Part shown: piece after piece, positions 18,147 through 26,767 of the stretch
How positions within the stretch are numbered: position 1 is the first letter of the stretch
How the letters are laid out: each line of letters opens with the position of its first letter
DNA from: Acidovorax sp. SUPP3334
GTDB taxonomy: Bacteria; Pseudomonadota; Gammaproteobacteria; Burkholderiales; Burkholderiaceae_C
Length of the DNA stretch: 64,000 bases
Reading direction: 5' to 3'
NCBI RefSeq assembly: GCF_030159055.1
Contig: NZ_BQXQ01000015.1
Span: 1-64,000 of the forward strand
Notes under the pieces: generated by a model
Database searches by the model: none
Told to the model about the DNA's origin: nothing
Seen by the model: the letters and a program-made list of their open reading frames with translations, nothing else
Position numbers and translations under genes: made by a program

Positions 18147-18162
18147 CTGTATTTATATACAG
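18147..18162 (+). promoter_or_regulatory. LexA-type SOS box upstream of the radical SAM gene
   Basis: CTGTATTTATATACAG is a strong CTG-N10-CAG match with an alternating T/A centre. It lies 76 bp before the start codon of the SplB-like gene on the same strand, which would place that gene in the SOS regulon. Confidence 0.7.
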
Positions 18163-18237
18163 TATTTGCTGACTGCGAGATGCGCTGCCTGTGCAGGCTT
18201 TTCGCACCCGCATTCCGCTTGGCCGAGGTGCCGCCCC

Positions 18238-19347
18238 ATGTCCGAATTCCACCTTCCGGTGCACGCCATCAAAGGGCGGGGCGCCGCGACGCAGACCCCC
18301 CACCGCTTCCTGCGCGACGTGCGCGATGCCTTCGACGACGGCTGGGCCGAGCCTGGCGCGGAGCTGGACGCCTCCGCCCCGCAGGCCACCCGCGTGGTGA
18401 TGGAGACGGCACGCAGCGCCATCTGCGCCAACGACTCGCCGGACATCTTCTTCGACCATTCGGTCAATCCGTACCGGGGTTGCGAGCACGGCTGCGTTTA
18501 CTGCTATGCCCGGCCCACGCACAGCTACCTCAACCTGTCCCCGGGGCTGGATTTCGAAACGCAGATCATCGCCAAGCACAACATCGCCGAGGTGCTGCGC
18601 GGCGAACTGGCCCTGCCCGGGCATGTGCCGCAATTGCTCAACATCGGCTCGGCCACCGACTGCTACCAGCCCGTGGAGCGCGAGTTGCGCCTCACGCGCG
18701 GTCTGATCGAAGTGCTGGCCGAGGCCCGCTATCCGTTTTCGGTCATCACCAAATCGAGCGGGGTGGAGCGCGACCTCGACCTGCTTGGCCCCCTGGCGCG
18801 CGACCGCCTGGCCGCTGCCTACGTGACGATCACCACGCTGGATGCCGCGCTCGCGCGCCGGCTGGAGCCGCGCGCCGCCGCGCCGCACCGGCGCCTTCGC
18901 ACCATCCGCGCGCTGGCCGAGGCCGGCGTGCCCGTGGGCGTGAGCGTGGCGCCGCAGATTCCGTTCATCACCGATGACATGGAGCAGGTGCTGGAGGCCG
19001 CGCGCGACGCGGGCGCGACCAGCGCTTTCTACACGGTGGTGCGCCTTCCCTGGGAAGTGGCGCCCATCATGCGCGAGTGGCTGGCGCTGCATTACCCGCA
19101 GCGGGCGGCGCGGGTGATGGCCCGCATCCAGGACCTGCACGGGGTGAGCGCCGAAGACCGCGCGGCCGGTAAAAGCTACGACAGCGACTTCGCCACGCGC
19201 ATGAAGGGCACGGGCCTGTGGGCCGACCTGGTGCGCCAGCGCTTTGCCACCGCCTGCCGCCGCCTGGGGCTGAATCGCCAGCGGGTGGAGCTGGACCTGT
19301 CGCAGTACCGGGCGGGGCTGGCGCGGGGGCAGGGCAGCCTTTTCTAG
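18238..19347 (+). CDS. PA0069/Rv2578c-family radical SAM protein (SplB-like)
   Basis: 369 aa. The radical SAM cluster motif is CEHGCVYCYA (Cys82, Cys86, Cys89, a C-x3-C-x2-C form), followed by GSATDCYQPVERELRLTRG and FSVITKSS, as in the family related to spore photoproduct lyase. It should bind [4Fe-4S] and S-adenosylmethionine; the substrate in non-sporulating bacteria is not established, and a nucleic acid lesion is often proposed. The start at 18238 is chosen; an in-frame TTG at 18166 would fall beside the SOS box. The LexA box upstream supports a DNA-damage role. Confidence 0.88.
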   Translation: MSEFHLPVHAIKGRGAATQTPHRFLRDVRDAFDDGWAEPGAELDASAPQATRVVMETARSAICANDSPDIFFDHSVNPYRGCEHGCVYCYARPTHSYLNLSPGLDFETQIIAKHNIAEVLRGELALPGHVPQLLNIGSATDCYQPVERELRLTRGLIEVLAEARYPFSVITKSSGVERDLDLLGPLARDRLAAAYVTITTLDAALARRLEPRAAAPHRRLRTIRALAEAGVPVGVSVAPQIPFITDDMEQVLEAARDAGATSAFYTVVRLPWEVAPIMREWLALHYPQRAARVMARIQDLHGVSAEDRAAGKSYDSDFATRMKGTGLWADLVRQRFATACRRLGLNRQRVELDLSQYRAGLARGQGSLF

Positions 19348-19576
19348 CGTCCGTGCTGGCGCCGCCGCGAAAAGGCGGCACCGGGCTCGCCGAACAATCT
19401 GCGTGCTTCGCGGCAAAGAACGCAATTCGCTGCCGCTGCGCCCACCGTGATCGACACCTCGGCGGGCGCGACAACTCCTAAAGTGGCTGCATGGGTCCCC
19501 GCCCTTGGCCGACCGGTTTACCGGCCGGCGGGTCATCGGGGCACCGTTCTCATTCACCGGCCCAGGAGCGTTTTCC

Positions 19577-20269
19577 ATGTCCCTTAGCAACTTCAAGGTC
19601 CTCACTTTCGATGTCGTCGGCACACTGATCGATTTCGAGGGCGGCATGCTGGCGTACCTGCGGCAGGCGGTGCCGGACAGCACGGTGACGGACGATGCCT
19701 TTCTCGCCGCCTACCGCACCGCCCGCAAGAGCGGCGACACCGGCTGGTACCCCGACGACCTGGAGCGCTGCTGGCACGTGGTCGCACCCCCGCTGGGCCT
19801 GCCCGACAGCGACGCCCTGGCGCGCGGCCTGCGCGATTCGGTGGCCGACTGGCCGGCGTTTCCCGACTCCGTTCAAGCGCTGCAGCGCCTGCGCAAGCAC
19901 TTCAAGCTGGTGACGATGACCAATGCCCAAAGCTGGGCGCTGGCGCATTTCCAGAAGACGCTGGGCTCGCCGTTCGACCTGCTGCTGAGCTGCGACGACG
20001 CCCTGTGCGAAAAGCCCGATGCGCGCTACTTCGCCTATGCCTGCGGCCGCTACGAAGGCGCCTGGGGCTACCGGCAGTCGGACAACCTGCACGTGGCGCA
20101 AAGCCAGTACCACGACATCGGCATCTCCAAGCGGCTGGGCATCACCACCTGCTGGATCGAGCGGCGCCACGGCATGGCGGGCTCGGGCGGCACCATCGAA
20201 TCGGAGCACACCGTGCCCGACTACCACTTCCACACGCTGGCCCAACTGGCCGATGCGGTGGAGGCTTAG
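19577..20269 (+). CDS. HAD hydrolase, haloacid dehalogenase type II-like
   Basis: 230 aa. HAD motif I is LTFDVVGTLIDFEGG, motif II is LVTMTNAQSW, and the motif III lysine is in CEKPDARYF. The usual dehalogenase DxYGTL is altered to DVVGTL. Motif IV (NLHVAQSQYHDIGISKRLGI) is of the dehalogenase type. The L-2-haloacid dehalogenase subfamily includes many phosphatases, so dehalogenation is not assured. Its stop is 3 bp before the M20 amidohydrolase start, so they form an operon. A second, clearly different family member lies at 32187-32852. Confidence 0.85.
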   Translation: MSLSNFKVLTFDVVGTLIDFEGGMLAYLRQAVPDSTVTDDAFLAAYRTARKSGDTGWYPDDLERCWHVVAPPLGLPDSDALARGLRDSVADWPAFPDSVQALQRLRKHFKLVTMTNAQSWALAHFQKTLGSPFDLLLSCDDALCEKPDARYFAYACGRYEGAWGYRQSDNLHVAQSQYHDIGISKRLGITTCWIERRHGMAGSGGTIESEHTVPDYHFHTLAQLADAVEA

Positions 20270-20272
20270 CCG

Positions 20273-21457
20273 ATGAGCCTGGACACCATCGCCCGCCCGG
20301 TCGCCGACCTGCTTCCCGATCTCGTCGCGCTGCGGCGCGACTTGCACGCGCACCCCGAGCTGGCGTTTCAGGAGCGGCGCACGGCCGGCATCGTGGCGCA
20401 GTCGCTGCGGCTGCTGGGCCTGGAGGTGCACGAAGGCATCGGCGGCACGGGCGTGGTCGGCACGCTGCGCTGCGGCAGCGGGCCCCGCAGCGTGGGGCTG
20501 CGCGCCGACATGGACGCCCTGCCGATGGTGGAACTGGGCAAGGCGGCGCATGCCAGCCGCACGCCGGGCGCGCACCATGGCTGCGGGCACGACGGCCACA
20601 CCAGCATGCTGATCGGCGCGGCGCGCCAATTGGCACGCACACACGGGTTGGAAGGCACGGTGCACTTCATCTTCCAGCCGGCGGAAGAAGGCAAGGGCGG
20701 CGCGCGCCGGATGATCGAGGACGGCCTGTTCGAGCGCTTTCCGTGCGACAGCGTCTATGCGCTGCACAACTGGCCTGACCTGCCGCTGGGCCAGGCGCAG
20801 ACGCGGCCCGGACCCATCATGGCTGCGGCGGACCGCTTCGACATCGCCGTGCGCGGGCGCGGCGGCCATGCCGCGCAGCCGCACCACACGCCCGATGCGA
20901 TCCTGGCCGCGAGCCAGCTGGTGGCGCAGCTCAACACCATCGTCGCGCGCCGCATCGACCCCGGAGAATCGGCCGTGCTGTCGGTCACGCGCATCGAGGG
21001 CGGCCACAGCCACAACGTGCTGCCGGCCGAGGTGCAGATCACCGGCACGGTGCGCAGTTTCGATCCGGCGTCGCAAGACCGCATCGAGGCCGCGCTGCGC
21101 GACACCTGCCACGGCGTGGCGCTGGCCAGCGGCACCGAGGTGGCGGTGACTTATTCGCGCTACTACCCCGCCACCCTCAACAGCGGCCCCGAAGCGGCGC
21201 TGGCACTGGAGGCCGCACGCGCCATCGGGCTCGGGGCCGAGATGGCGCCGCGCGCCGCATTCACTTCGGAAGACTTCGCCTTCATGCTGCAGCGCCGCCC
21301 GGGCGCTTACCTGTGGCTCGGCCAAGGCAGGGCCGACCCCGGGCCCGACGGCGAGCGTGCGCTGCACCACCCGTGCTACGACTTCAACGACGACGCGCTG
21401 CCGCTGGGCGTGCGCTGGTTCTGCGAAGTGGCGGCGCGCGCCCTGGCAGCGGGCTGA
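20273..21457 (+). CDS. M20D-family amidohydrolase (hippurate/N-acyl-amino-acid hydrolase-like)
   Basis: 394 aa. Metal-binding motifs are LRADMDALPM, HHGCGHDGHTSML, FIFQPAEEGKGGARRM, and the late SEDFAFMLQRRPGAYLWLG. The dimerisation domain lies about residues 185-300. M20D enzymes cleave N-acyl or amide bonds of amino acids (hippurate, IAA-amino acids and similar). It is translated in tandem with the upstream HAD gene. With the downstream cupin it suggests release of an amine or amino acid from an amide before catabolism by the neighbouring cluster. Confidence 0.88.
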   Translation: MSLDTIARPVADLLPDLVALRRDLHAHPELAFQERRTAGIVAQSLRLLGLEVHEGIGGTGVVGTLRCGSGPRSVGLRADMDALPMVELGKAAHASRTPGAHHGCGHDGHTSMLIGAARQLARTHGLEGTVHFIFQPAEEGKGGARRMIEDGLFERFPCDSVYALHNWPDLPLGQAQTRPGPIMAAADRFDIAVRGRGGHAAQPHHTPDAILAASQLVAQLNTIVARRIDPGESAVLSVTRIEGGHSHNVLPAEVQITGTVRSFDPASQDRIEAALRDTCHGVALASGTEVAVTYSRYYPATLNSGPEAALALEAARAIGLGAEMAPRAAFTSEDFAFMLQRRPGAYLWLGQGRADPGPDGERALHHPCYDFNDDALPLGVRWFCEVAARALAAG

Positions 21458-21548
21458 GGCTTCGCCGCCGCGCCGCGCCGGTCTTTGCACTGCGATTTCT
21501 GGTTTCCGTGTTCACGCCTTCAACGGTCTTTTGAGAAAGCCTTTTTTT

Positions 21549-21902
21549 ATGAGCATCACCGTGCTGCGCCAGTCCGCCACCCTGGAGGGCTTCGAACCCC
21601 AGGGCTCGCCCGCCCGCCCGCTGACCCTGCCGCCCTGCGCGTTCAGCGGCATCGATGTGGATCTGCACGGCGCGGGTGACAACCGCTCGGGCCTGTGGGA
21701 ATGCACGCCCGGCCGCTTCGAGCGCCAGTTGGCCAATGCCGAGGTCATGCACATCCTGGCCGGGGCCTGCACCTTCACGCCCACGGGCGGCGAGCCTTTG
21801 GCGATTCGTGCGGGCGACACGCTGTTCTTCCCGTCGAACACGACGGGCGAGTGGCATGTGACGCAAACGCTGCGCAAGGTTTTCGTGGTGCTGGTTGGTT
21901 AG
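21549..21902 (+). CDS. Cupin-domain protein (Cupin_3/DUF861 type)
   Basis: 117 aa. Single cupin with SGLWECTPGRFERQLANAEV, HILAGACTFTPTGGEPLAIR and GDTLFFPSNTTGEWHVTQTL, the arrangement seen in DUF861 cupins such as (S)-ureidoglycine aminohydrolase-like proteins. Metal-ligand histidines are fewer than in classical cupins. Catalytic activity is not certain. Same strand, 91 bp after the M20 gene. After this gene base composition falls sharply. Confidence 0.8.
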   Translation: MSITVLRQSATLEGFEPQGSPARPLTLPPCAFSGIDVDLHGAGDNRSGLWECTPGRFERQLANAEVMHILAGACTFTPTGGEPLAIRAGDTLFFPSNTTGEWHVTQTLRKVFVVLVG

Positions 21903-21991
21903 ACGGGCCGCTTCGATCTATCCGATGTGGGCTCATCGGTTTGTTTAACCATCTCGTGCAAACGGCATACAACTACCCACTGGTGAGTCGT

Positions 21992-22708
21992 TCAGTCCTT
22001 GTCGGCCTGAACGAAATACCTTGCTCTTATGCTTTCACTCGTCTGGTTGCAGATTTGTTGGCTGACCAAGTTAAGTGATGGCAATAAAACGCATACGCCT
22101 ACTGAATGTCGAAAGCTCGTGGATTTCAGCTCGTCAAAATATTGAATTTCACCATCACCTTGCCTAATCGTGTAGCGAAATTGAAACTGAGATGTCGGCG
22201 CTCGATCCATGGCGGCCGAGCCCAAAGCCGCCCCCAGTAATCCGATTGCCAAATTAGCCCCAGCGGAATAGTTGTTGTTCCCGCTGAATGCCCTGTCTAA
22301 ATAGGCGGCGTTTGCGATCGCGCCCCCTAATAAGGCACCTCCGTTTGTACCCGGCGTGGATTGATCGGCCCCCTGAACATCGAGGATGACGCCATAAGAT
22401 TCAGGCTCCAACAATTTCAACTCATAGCCCATTTCCATTTGCTGACGCTCTTGGACTGAAAGTTTTTCCCAAAGAGGGCGAGAGAGCATTGCAAGCTTTT
22501 TTGACACTTGCGCAACGGGCTGAGTACTTGCGCTTGTTGTCGAAGCTGTGTCTATGGATATTGCAGGAATGGCGCCAGAGGTCGCGTAACCCATTTCTTG
22601 TGTGCGATTCGTATGCCGCGGCAACTCAGGGGCGGGCGCGGCACAACCGGCAAGCAAGAAGAGTCCGGCGACGGTTACTGTTGACCTACTGTAAGAACTT
22701 GATTGCAC
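21992..22708 (-). CDS. Lipoprotein with glycine-zipper segment
   Basis: 238 aa. Signal peptide with lipobox (VAGLFLLAGCAAP), a Ser/Thr-rich stretch, a region with LSRPLWEKLSVQERQQMEMG, then a glycine/alanine segment (GGALLGGAIANAAYLDRAF and GANLAIGLLGAALGSAAM) resembling a glycine zipper. The C-terminal beta-rich part (RYTIRQGDGEIQYFDEL) is like those of SlyB/RcsF-type outer-membrane proteins. Base composition is clearly lower in GC than the neighbours. It overlaps the preceding lipoprotein gene by 23 bp, so they are co-expressed. Function unknown. Confidence 0.75.
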   Translation of the reverse strand: MQSSSYSRSTVTVAGLFLLAGCAAPAPELPRHTNRTQEMGYATSGAIPAISIDTASTTSASTQPVAQVSKKLAMLSRPLWEKLSVQERQQMEMGYELKLLEPESYGVILDVQGADQSTPGTNGGALLGGAIANAAYLDRAFSGNNNYSAGANLAIGLLGAALGSAAMDRAPTSQFQFRYTIRQGDGEIQYFDELKSTSFRHSVGVCVLLPSLNLVSQQICNQTSESIRARYFVQADKD

Positions 22709-23084
22709 GGCCTTTGCCCTCCAAGCTTCCCCAGCTCATCATCGAAATTCCTCCATTTCCGTATCGGACCAGGATCACTGCATCTGCCCCCAGTTCTGCT
22801 CCTTTTTCACGCAACTTCTCGTTCACCAGTTCGCGCGTTGGTTCTGGATGGAAGAGAGTGGTTTTGTTGACGGTGACTGTCACGTCTCCCAATGATTGAT
22901 AGCGACGGTCAACTACATCGCCATCTGTCAACGTAATATCTGTTGGAGCCCTCTTGGCAGTTGCGGCGGTTGCCGTCTTTACATCCGCGTTATTGGTGTC
23001 CACGCTAATCGTTGACCATGTAGCGCAGCCCGAGAGAAAAAGCGATGTAGCAATAACAGCGGTCTGAAATCCAAAACGATGCAT
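22686..23084 (-). CDS. Small lipoprotein, YbjQ/RcsF-like fold suspected
   Basis: 132 aa. Signal peptide and lipobox (TSLFLSGCATW). The C-terminal half (VTVTVNKTTLFHPEPTREL, KLREKGAELGADAVILVRYG) resembles the YbjQ/RcsF-like domain in which a small alpha/beta fold senses envelope state. Start 23084 (MHRFGFQTAVIA) is chosen over an upstream start because the signal peptide begins there. It forms a two-gene, lower-GC unit with the next lipoprotein, inserted inside a high-GC catabolic region. Confidence 0.7.
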   Translation of the reverse strand: MHRFGFQTAVIATSLFLSGCATWSTISVDTNNADVKTATAATAKRAPTDITLTDGDVVDRRYQSLGDVTVTVNKTTLFHPEPTRELVNEKLREKGAELGADAVILVRYGNGGISMMSWGSLEGKGRAIKFLQ

Positions 23085-23197
23085 GTATCCCCCTCTTGTT
23101 GTTGGTGAATCATTTTGCAACAACTACTGTCTGGAGGCTACAGGGATGATCATCATCCCCAAATAATTCTCATCGTTTTCATTCGGTTGACTTCCTG

Positions 23198-24364
23198 TTA
23201 CGCCACTTGCTGCGTCACCGCCGCGAACCGACCGATGAAGTAGGGCTCCAGCGGGATCGATGTGCGGCCGGTGGCGATCAGTTCCGCCATGGTTTCACCC
23301 ACGCCGGGGCTGATCGCGAAGCCCTCGCCATTGAAGCCGAAGGCGTAGTGCAGCCCTTGCACCCTGGCGCTTTGCCCCATCACCGGCTGCCAGTCGGGCG
23401 TGTAGCCCTCGATGCCGCTCCACACGCGGATCAACTGCACATTCGCGAAGGCTGGCACGAAGCGGCGCAGCTCGCGCATCTGGCGCAGCACGTTGTCGGG
23501 CTTCACATAGGCGCGGATCTGGTCGGCATGCGCGATGCCCTTGAGGCCGCCGCCGAACACGATGTTGCCGCGCGCGATCTGGCGAAAGTACAGGCCCTCG
23601 GTCTCGATGGGCGACGACAGGCCGATGGAAGGCCCCAGCGCATAGGGCAGCGGCTCCGTCACGCCCATCTGCGGGCCGCGCGCCTGCATCGGCACGGCCT
23701 CGCCGAACTGCTCGGCCATGCGGTTGGACCAGGCCCCGCACGCCACCAGCATCTGCGGGGCGCGGTAGCGCCTGCCATCGGCCGTGTGGGCGACGAAGCC
23801 GTTGCCGTCGCGCTCCACCTGCAGCACCTCGGCATGCTCGACGATGTGGGCGCCCGCACGGCGTGCGGCGCGGGCGAAGGCCGGGCCGGCCAGGCGCGGG
23901 TTGGCGTGGCCGTCCTGCGGCGAATACGAGCCCGCCACCACGCCGGGCGCGAAGATGCCCCAGCGCTGGCGCAACTGTTCGGCAGTGAAGAGCTGCAGGT
24001 CCAGCCCCAGCGGTTTCACGTCGTGCGCATGTTTTTCGATCACGGCGGCCTGCTGCTCGGTGTAGCAAACGCGCAGGTGGCCATAGGGCACGAACTCGGC
24101 GTCTTCACCCAGCAGCGATTGGATGCGGCCCCACACGGCGCGCGCGCGGTTGGCCAGCGGTATCTGGTGCAGCTCGCGGCCCTGGCGGCGCACGTTGCCG
24201 AAGTTGGTGCCGCTGGCCTGGCGGCCCACCAGTTCGCGCTCCAGCAGCGTGACCGACAGGCCATGCTGGCGCAGGAAAAAGGCGGTCGTGGTGCCCATCA
24301 GGCCGCCGCCCAGCACCAGCACATCGGTGTCGTGCGCCGTGGGGTTGTGGCTGGCGGGATTCAT
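23198..24364 (-). CDS. FAD-dependent amine dehydrogenase, DadA-like (beta) subunit
   Basis: 388 aa. N-terminal dinucleotide-binding motif VLVLGGGLMGTTTAFFLRQ, then LLERELVGRQASGTNFGNV, and the C-terminal DAO signature VWSGIEGYTPDWQPVMG and GFNGEGFAISPGVGETMAEL. This matches the FAD-containing subunit of heteromeric HcnC/OoxB-type amine dehydrogenases (opine oxidase, D-hydroxyproline dehydrogenase, hydrogen cyanide synthase). Its start overlaps the stop of the alpha subunit by ATGA, which implies stoichiometric translation. The substrate is an amine or imino acid of unknown identity. Confidence 0.88.
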   Translation of the reverse strand: MNPASHNPTAHDTDVLVLGGGLMGTTTAFFLRQHGLSVTLLERELVGRQASGTNFGNVRRQGRELHQIPLANRARAVWGRIQSLLGEDAEFVPYGHLRVCYTEQQAAVIEKHAHDVKPLGLDLQLFTAEQLRQRWGIFAPGVVAGSYSPQDGHANPRLAGPAFARAARRAGAHIVEHAEVLQVERDGNGFVAHTADGRRYRAPQMLVACGAWSNRMAEQFGEAVPMQARGPQMGVTEPLPYALGPSIGLSSPIETEGLYFRQIARGNIVFGGGLKGIAHADQIRAYVKPDNVLRQMRELRRFVPAFANVQLIRVWSGIEGYTPDWQPVMGQSARVQGLHYAFGFNGEGFAISPGVGETMAELIATGRTSIPLEPYFIGRFAAVTQQVA

Positions 24365-25797
24365 GCCTGCACCTCGCGCGTGTCCATCATCAGGGGCTTC
24401 ACCGGCGCCTGCGACCGCAGGCGGCCCACCTGTTCCACGGGAATGTGGCAGGCGCTGGCGACGATCTCCGCGGCGGCATGGCCGCAAAAGCGCCCCTGGC
24501 ATCGGCCCATGCCCACGCGGCTGAAAGCCTTCGCGCGGTTCACCTCCTGGCTGTCCAGATCGGTCACGCAGCGGCGCAGCTCGCCCACGGTGACGGCTTC
24601 GCAGCGGCAGACCACGGCGCTGTCGGGCAGCGCGGCGGCCTGCGCGTGCGGCCACGGAAACGCATGCGCCAGGCCCTGGCGGAAGCGGTCCATCTTGCCG
24701 AGCGTGCGCCGCAGCGCCGCCGCCTCTTGCTCGTAGCGGGCACGGCCTGCCGCGTGCTGCAGGTCGGCCAGCGCCGCCAGCGCGGCCAGGCGGCCCGCGG
24801 CCTCGGCGCCATCGGCCCCCAGAATGCGGGCGCCGTCGCCGGCCAGGTACACGCCCGGCGTGCTGCTGCGGCCGTCCTCGTCGATGCGCGGCAGCCACTG
24901 GCGGCTCACGGGTTCGAAGGCGAACTCGCAGCGCGCCAGGTCGGCCAACTGCGTCTCGGCCCGCAGGTGCCAGCCCAGGCCCACGGCATCGCATTCGAAG
25001 CGCCGCTCCTGGCCCTTCGCATCGCGCACGGCCACGCCTTGCACGCCCAGCCGGTCGTCGCCCTCGATGGACAGCGGCGCCACGCCCTGCAGCACCGGCA
25101 CGCCCGCTGTTCGCAGGCCGCGGATCAGCCCCAGCCCGCGCAGCGCGAGCGTGGGCCGGGCCAGCAGGCCGGCAATGGCGGCCCAGGGCTTGGCGGCGGG
25201 CGCGGTGTCCAGCACCGCCGCCACGCGCGCGCCGGCCTGCACGTACTGCGAGGCCACCAGATACAGCAGCGGCCCGCTGCCCAGAAAGACGACCTGCGAG
25301 CCGATGGCGCAGGCCTGGGCCTTGAGCGCGATCTGCGAGGCGCCCAGGCTGTAGCAGCCTGCGCGGTGCCAGCCGGGCACGGGCATGAGCCGGTCGGTGG
25401 CGCCGGAGCACACCAGCAGCGCATCGAACGGCAGCGTCTGCGGCGCGCCCGCGTGCACCACGTGCAGTTCGCCGGCGGTCACGTTCCAGGCCAGCGTGTC
25501 GGGCCGGTAATCGACTTCGGCGCGCAGGGCGTCGAAGTCGCGGTGCAGCGCCTGGGCCTTGGCGGCTTCGCTGCCATAGAGCTTGGCGTAGGGGCGCTTG
25601 AAGCCCTCGGGCTGGCGCCGGTAGATCTGCCCGCCGTCGCGCCGGCTTTCATCCACCACGGTGGGGCGCAGCCCGGCCTGCACCAGCGCCTGGGCGGCGC
25701 GCACGCCCGCGGGGCCGGTGCCCACCACCACGATGCGGGGCGAGTCTGTGGGGGTGGCGGTAGAGGGGGCGGCTGGTGTGGCCGCGGTGGCGCTCAT
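24361..25797 (-). CDS. FAD/[2Fe-2S] amine dehydrogenase alpha subunit (HcnB/OoxA-like)
   Basis: 478 aa. Pyridine-nucleotide-disulphide-oxidoreductase fold beginning IVVVGTGPAGVRAAQALVQA, a second nucleotide motif VVFLGSGPLLYLVASQYV, and the FAD-domain GVYLAGDGARILGADGAEAA. A C-terminal BFD-type [2Fe-2S] region follows with VVCRCEAVTVGEL and GMGRCQGRFCGH. This architecture is that of the large subunit of three-component opine oxidase/D-hydroxyproline dehydrogenase systems. ATGA overlaps on both sides join it to the beta and gamma genes. Confidence 0.9.
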   Translation of the reverse strand: MSATAATPAAPSTATPTDSPRIVVVGTGPAGVRAAQALVQAGLRPTVVDESRRDGGQIYRRQPEGFKRPYAKLYGSEAAKAQALHRDFDALRAEVDYRPDTLAWNVTAGELHVVHAGAPQTLPFDALLVCSGATDRLMPVPGWHRAGCYSLGASQIALKAQACAIGSQVVFLGSGPLLYLVASQYVQAGARVAAVLDTAPAAKPWAAIAGLLARPTLALRGLGLIRGLRTAGVPVLQGVAPLSIEGDDRLGVQGVAVRDAKGQERRFECDAVGLGWHLRAETQLADLARCEFAFEPVSRQWLPRIDEDGRSSTPGVYLAGDGARILGADGAEAAGRLAALAALADLQHAAGRARYEQEAAALRRTLGKMDRFRQGLAHAFPWPHAQAAALPDSAVVCRCEAVTVGELRRCVTDLDSQEVNRAKAFSRVGMGRCQGRFCGHAAAEIVASACHIPVEQVGRLRSQAPVKPLMMDTREVQA

Positions 25798-26168
25798 GCC
25801 GCATCCCCTTGCGCATGGCGCGCCAGAGACTCGCGCAGGTCCAGCGTCACCGGCCAGTGCGCCGCGGGCGGGTGGGTGAGCACCTCCATGCCCGCCTCGG
25901 CCGGGGTGGAGCAGGCGCGCAGCCGCCCGCCCGAAGGCGTCCACACCCAGCAGTCCTGGCAGGCGCCCATCAGGCAAAAACCTGCGCGCGGCCCGTCGCC
26001 GAATTCGCTGTCGCGCACCCGCCGGCCGTGCTGCAGCAGGGCCACCAGCAGGGTGTCGCCGGCGAGTGCGGTGGCCGGCAGGCCATCGATCGTCAGGGCG
26101 ATCTGCGGACGATCGGTTTCGGCCAGCCGCACGAAGCGGGCCGGCGGGCGATGGGCGGTATCGGGCAT
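25794..26168 (-). CDS. [2Fe-2S] ferredoxin-like gamma subunit of amine dehydrogenase (HcnA-like)
   Basis: 124 aa. Plant-type ferredoxin fold reduced to its core: GFCLMGACQDCWVW with Cys65, Cys70 and Cys73, and a fourth cysteine at 86 (RLRACST). Small HcnA-like subunits relay electrons between the flavins of the alpha and beta subunits and the quinone pool. It overlaps the alpha subunit start by 4 bp and follows the Lrp-type regulator gene by 16 bp. Confidence 0.88.
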   Translation of the reverse strand: MPDTAHRPPARFVRLAETDRPQIALTIDGLPATALAGDTLLVALLQHGRRVRDSEFGDGPRAGFCLMGACQDCWVWTPSGGRLRACSTPAEAGMEVLTHPPAAHWPVTLDLRESLARHAQGDAA

Positions 26169-26184
26169 GGGCGTCGGGCGCGGG

Positions 26185-26682
26185 TCAGCGCTGGTGGGGA
26201 AAAAGCCGCTCGATAGGACAGTGCGTCTTGACGAACGGTGTCTTGATGACGATGTAGCTGAAGTACTTGGAGATGCCCAGGTTGCGTTCGAGCAGGTCCT
26301 CGATCACCTCCTGATAATGGTTCACCCCGCGCGTCAGGAAACGCAGCAGGTAGTCGTACCCGCCGCTCACCAGGTGGCATTCGAGCACCTCGTCCACCTC
26401 GCGGATGGCAGCCTCGAAGCGCGTGAAGTCCTCGCGGCGGTGATCCGAGAGCGTGACCTCGGTGAACACGGTGAGCGTGTCGCCCAGCTTCTCCAGCCGC
26501 AGGTGCGCGCCGTAGCCGGCGATGTAGCCTGCCTGCTCCAGGCGCTTGACGCGGATCAGGCACGGGCTGGGCGACAGGCCCACCGCGTCCGCCAGGTCCA
26601 CATTGGTCATGCGCCCGTTCTTTTGCAACTGGGCCAGGATGCGCAGGTCCAGGCGGTCGATCTTGAAGGCTTCGTTCATCAT
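26185..26682 (-). CDS. Lrp/AsnC-family transcriptional regulator
   Basis: 165 aa. N-terminal winged HTH (KIDRLDLRILAQLQKNGRMT, VGLSPSPCLIRVKRLEQAGY) and C-terminal RAM domain (LECHLVSGGYDYLLRFLTRG). It is the likely local regulator of the amine/amino-acid catabolic region and may bind the amino substrate. It sits at the head of the three dehydrogenase genes and behind the aminotransferase gene on the same strand (85-bp gap). Confidence 0.93.
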   Translation of the reverse strand: MMNEAFKIDRLDLRILAQLQKNGRMTNVDLADAVGLSPSPCLIRVKRLEQAGYIAGYGAHLRLEKLGDTLTVFTEVTLSDHRREDFTRFEAAIREVDEVLECHLVSGGYDYLLRFLTRGVNHYQEVIEDLLERNLGISKYFSYIVIKTPFVKTHCPIERLFPHQR

Positions 26683-26767
26683 GGCGGCATCGAGGGACGT
26701 GAAGGAGGCTTCGATTCTGCGGCGGCGCGCGGTCGCTGTGTGGGTTGCCGTGGCGGTGCGCGTCGTT

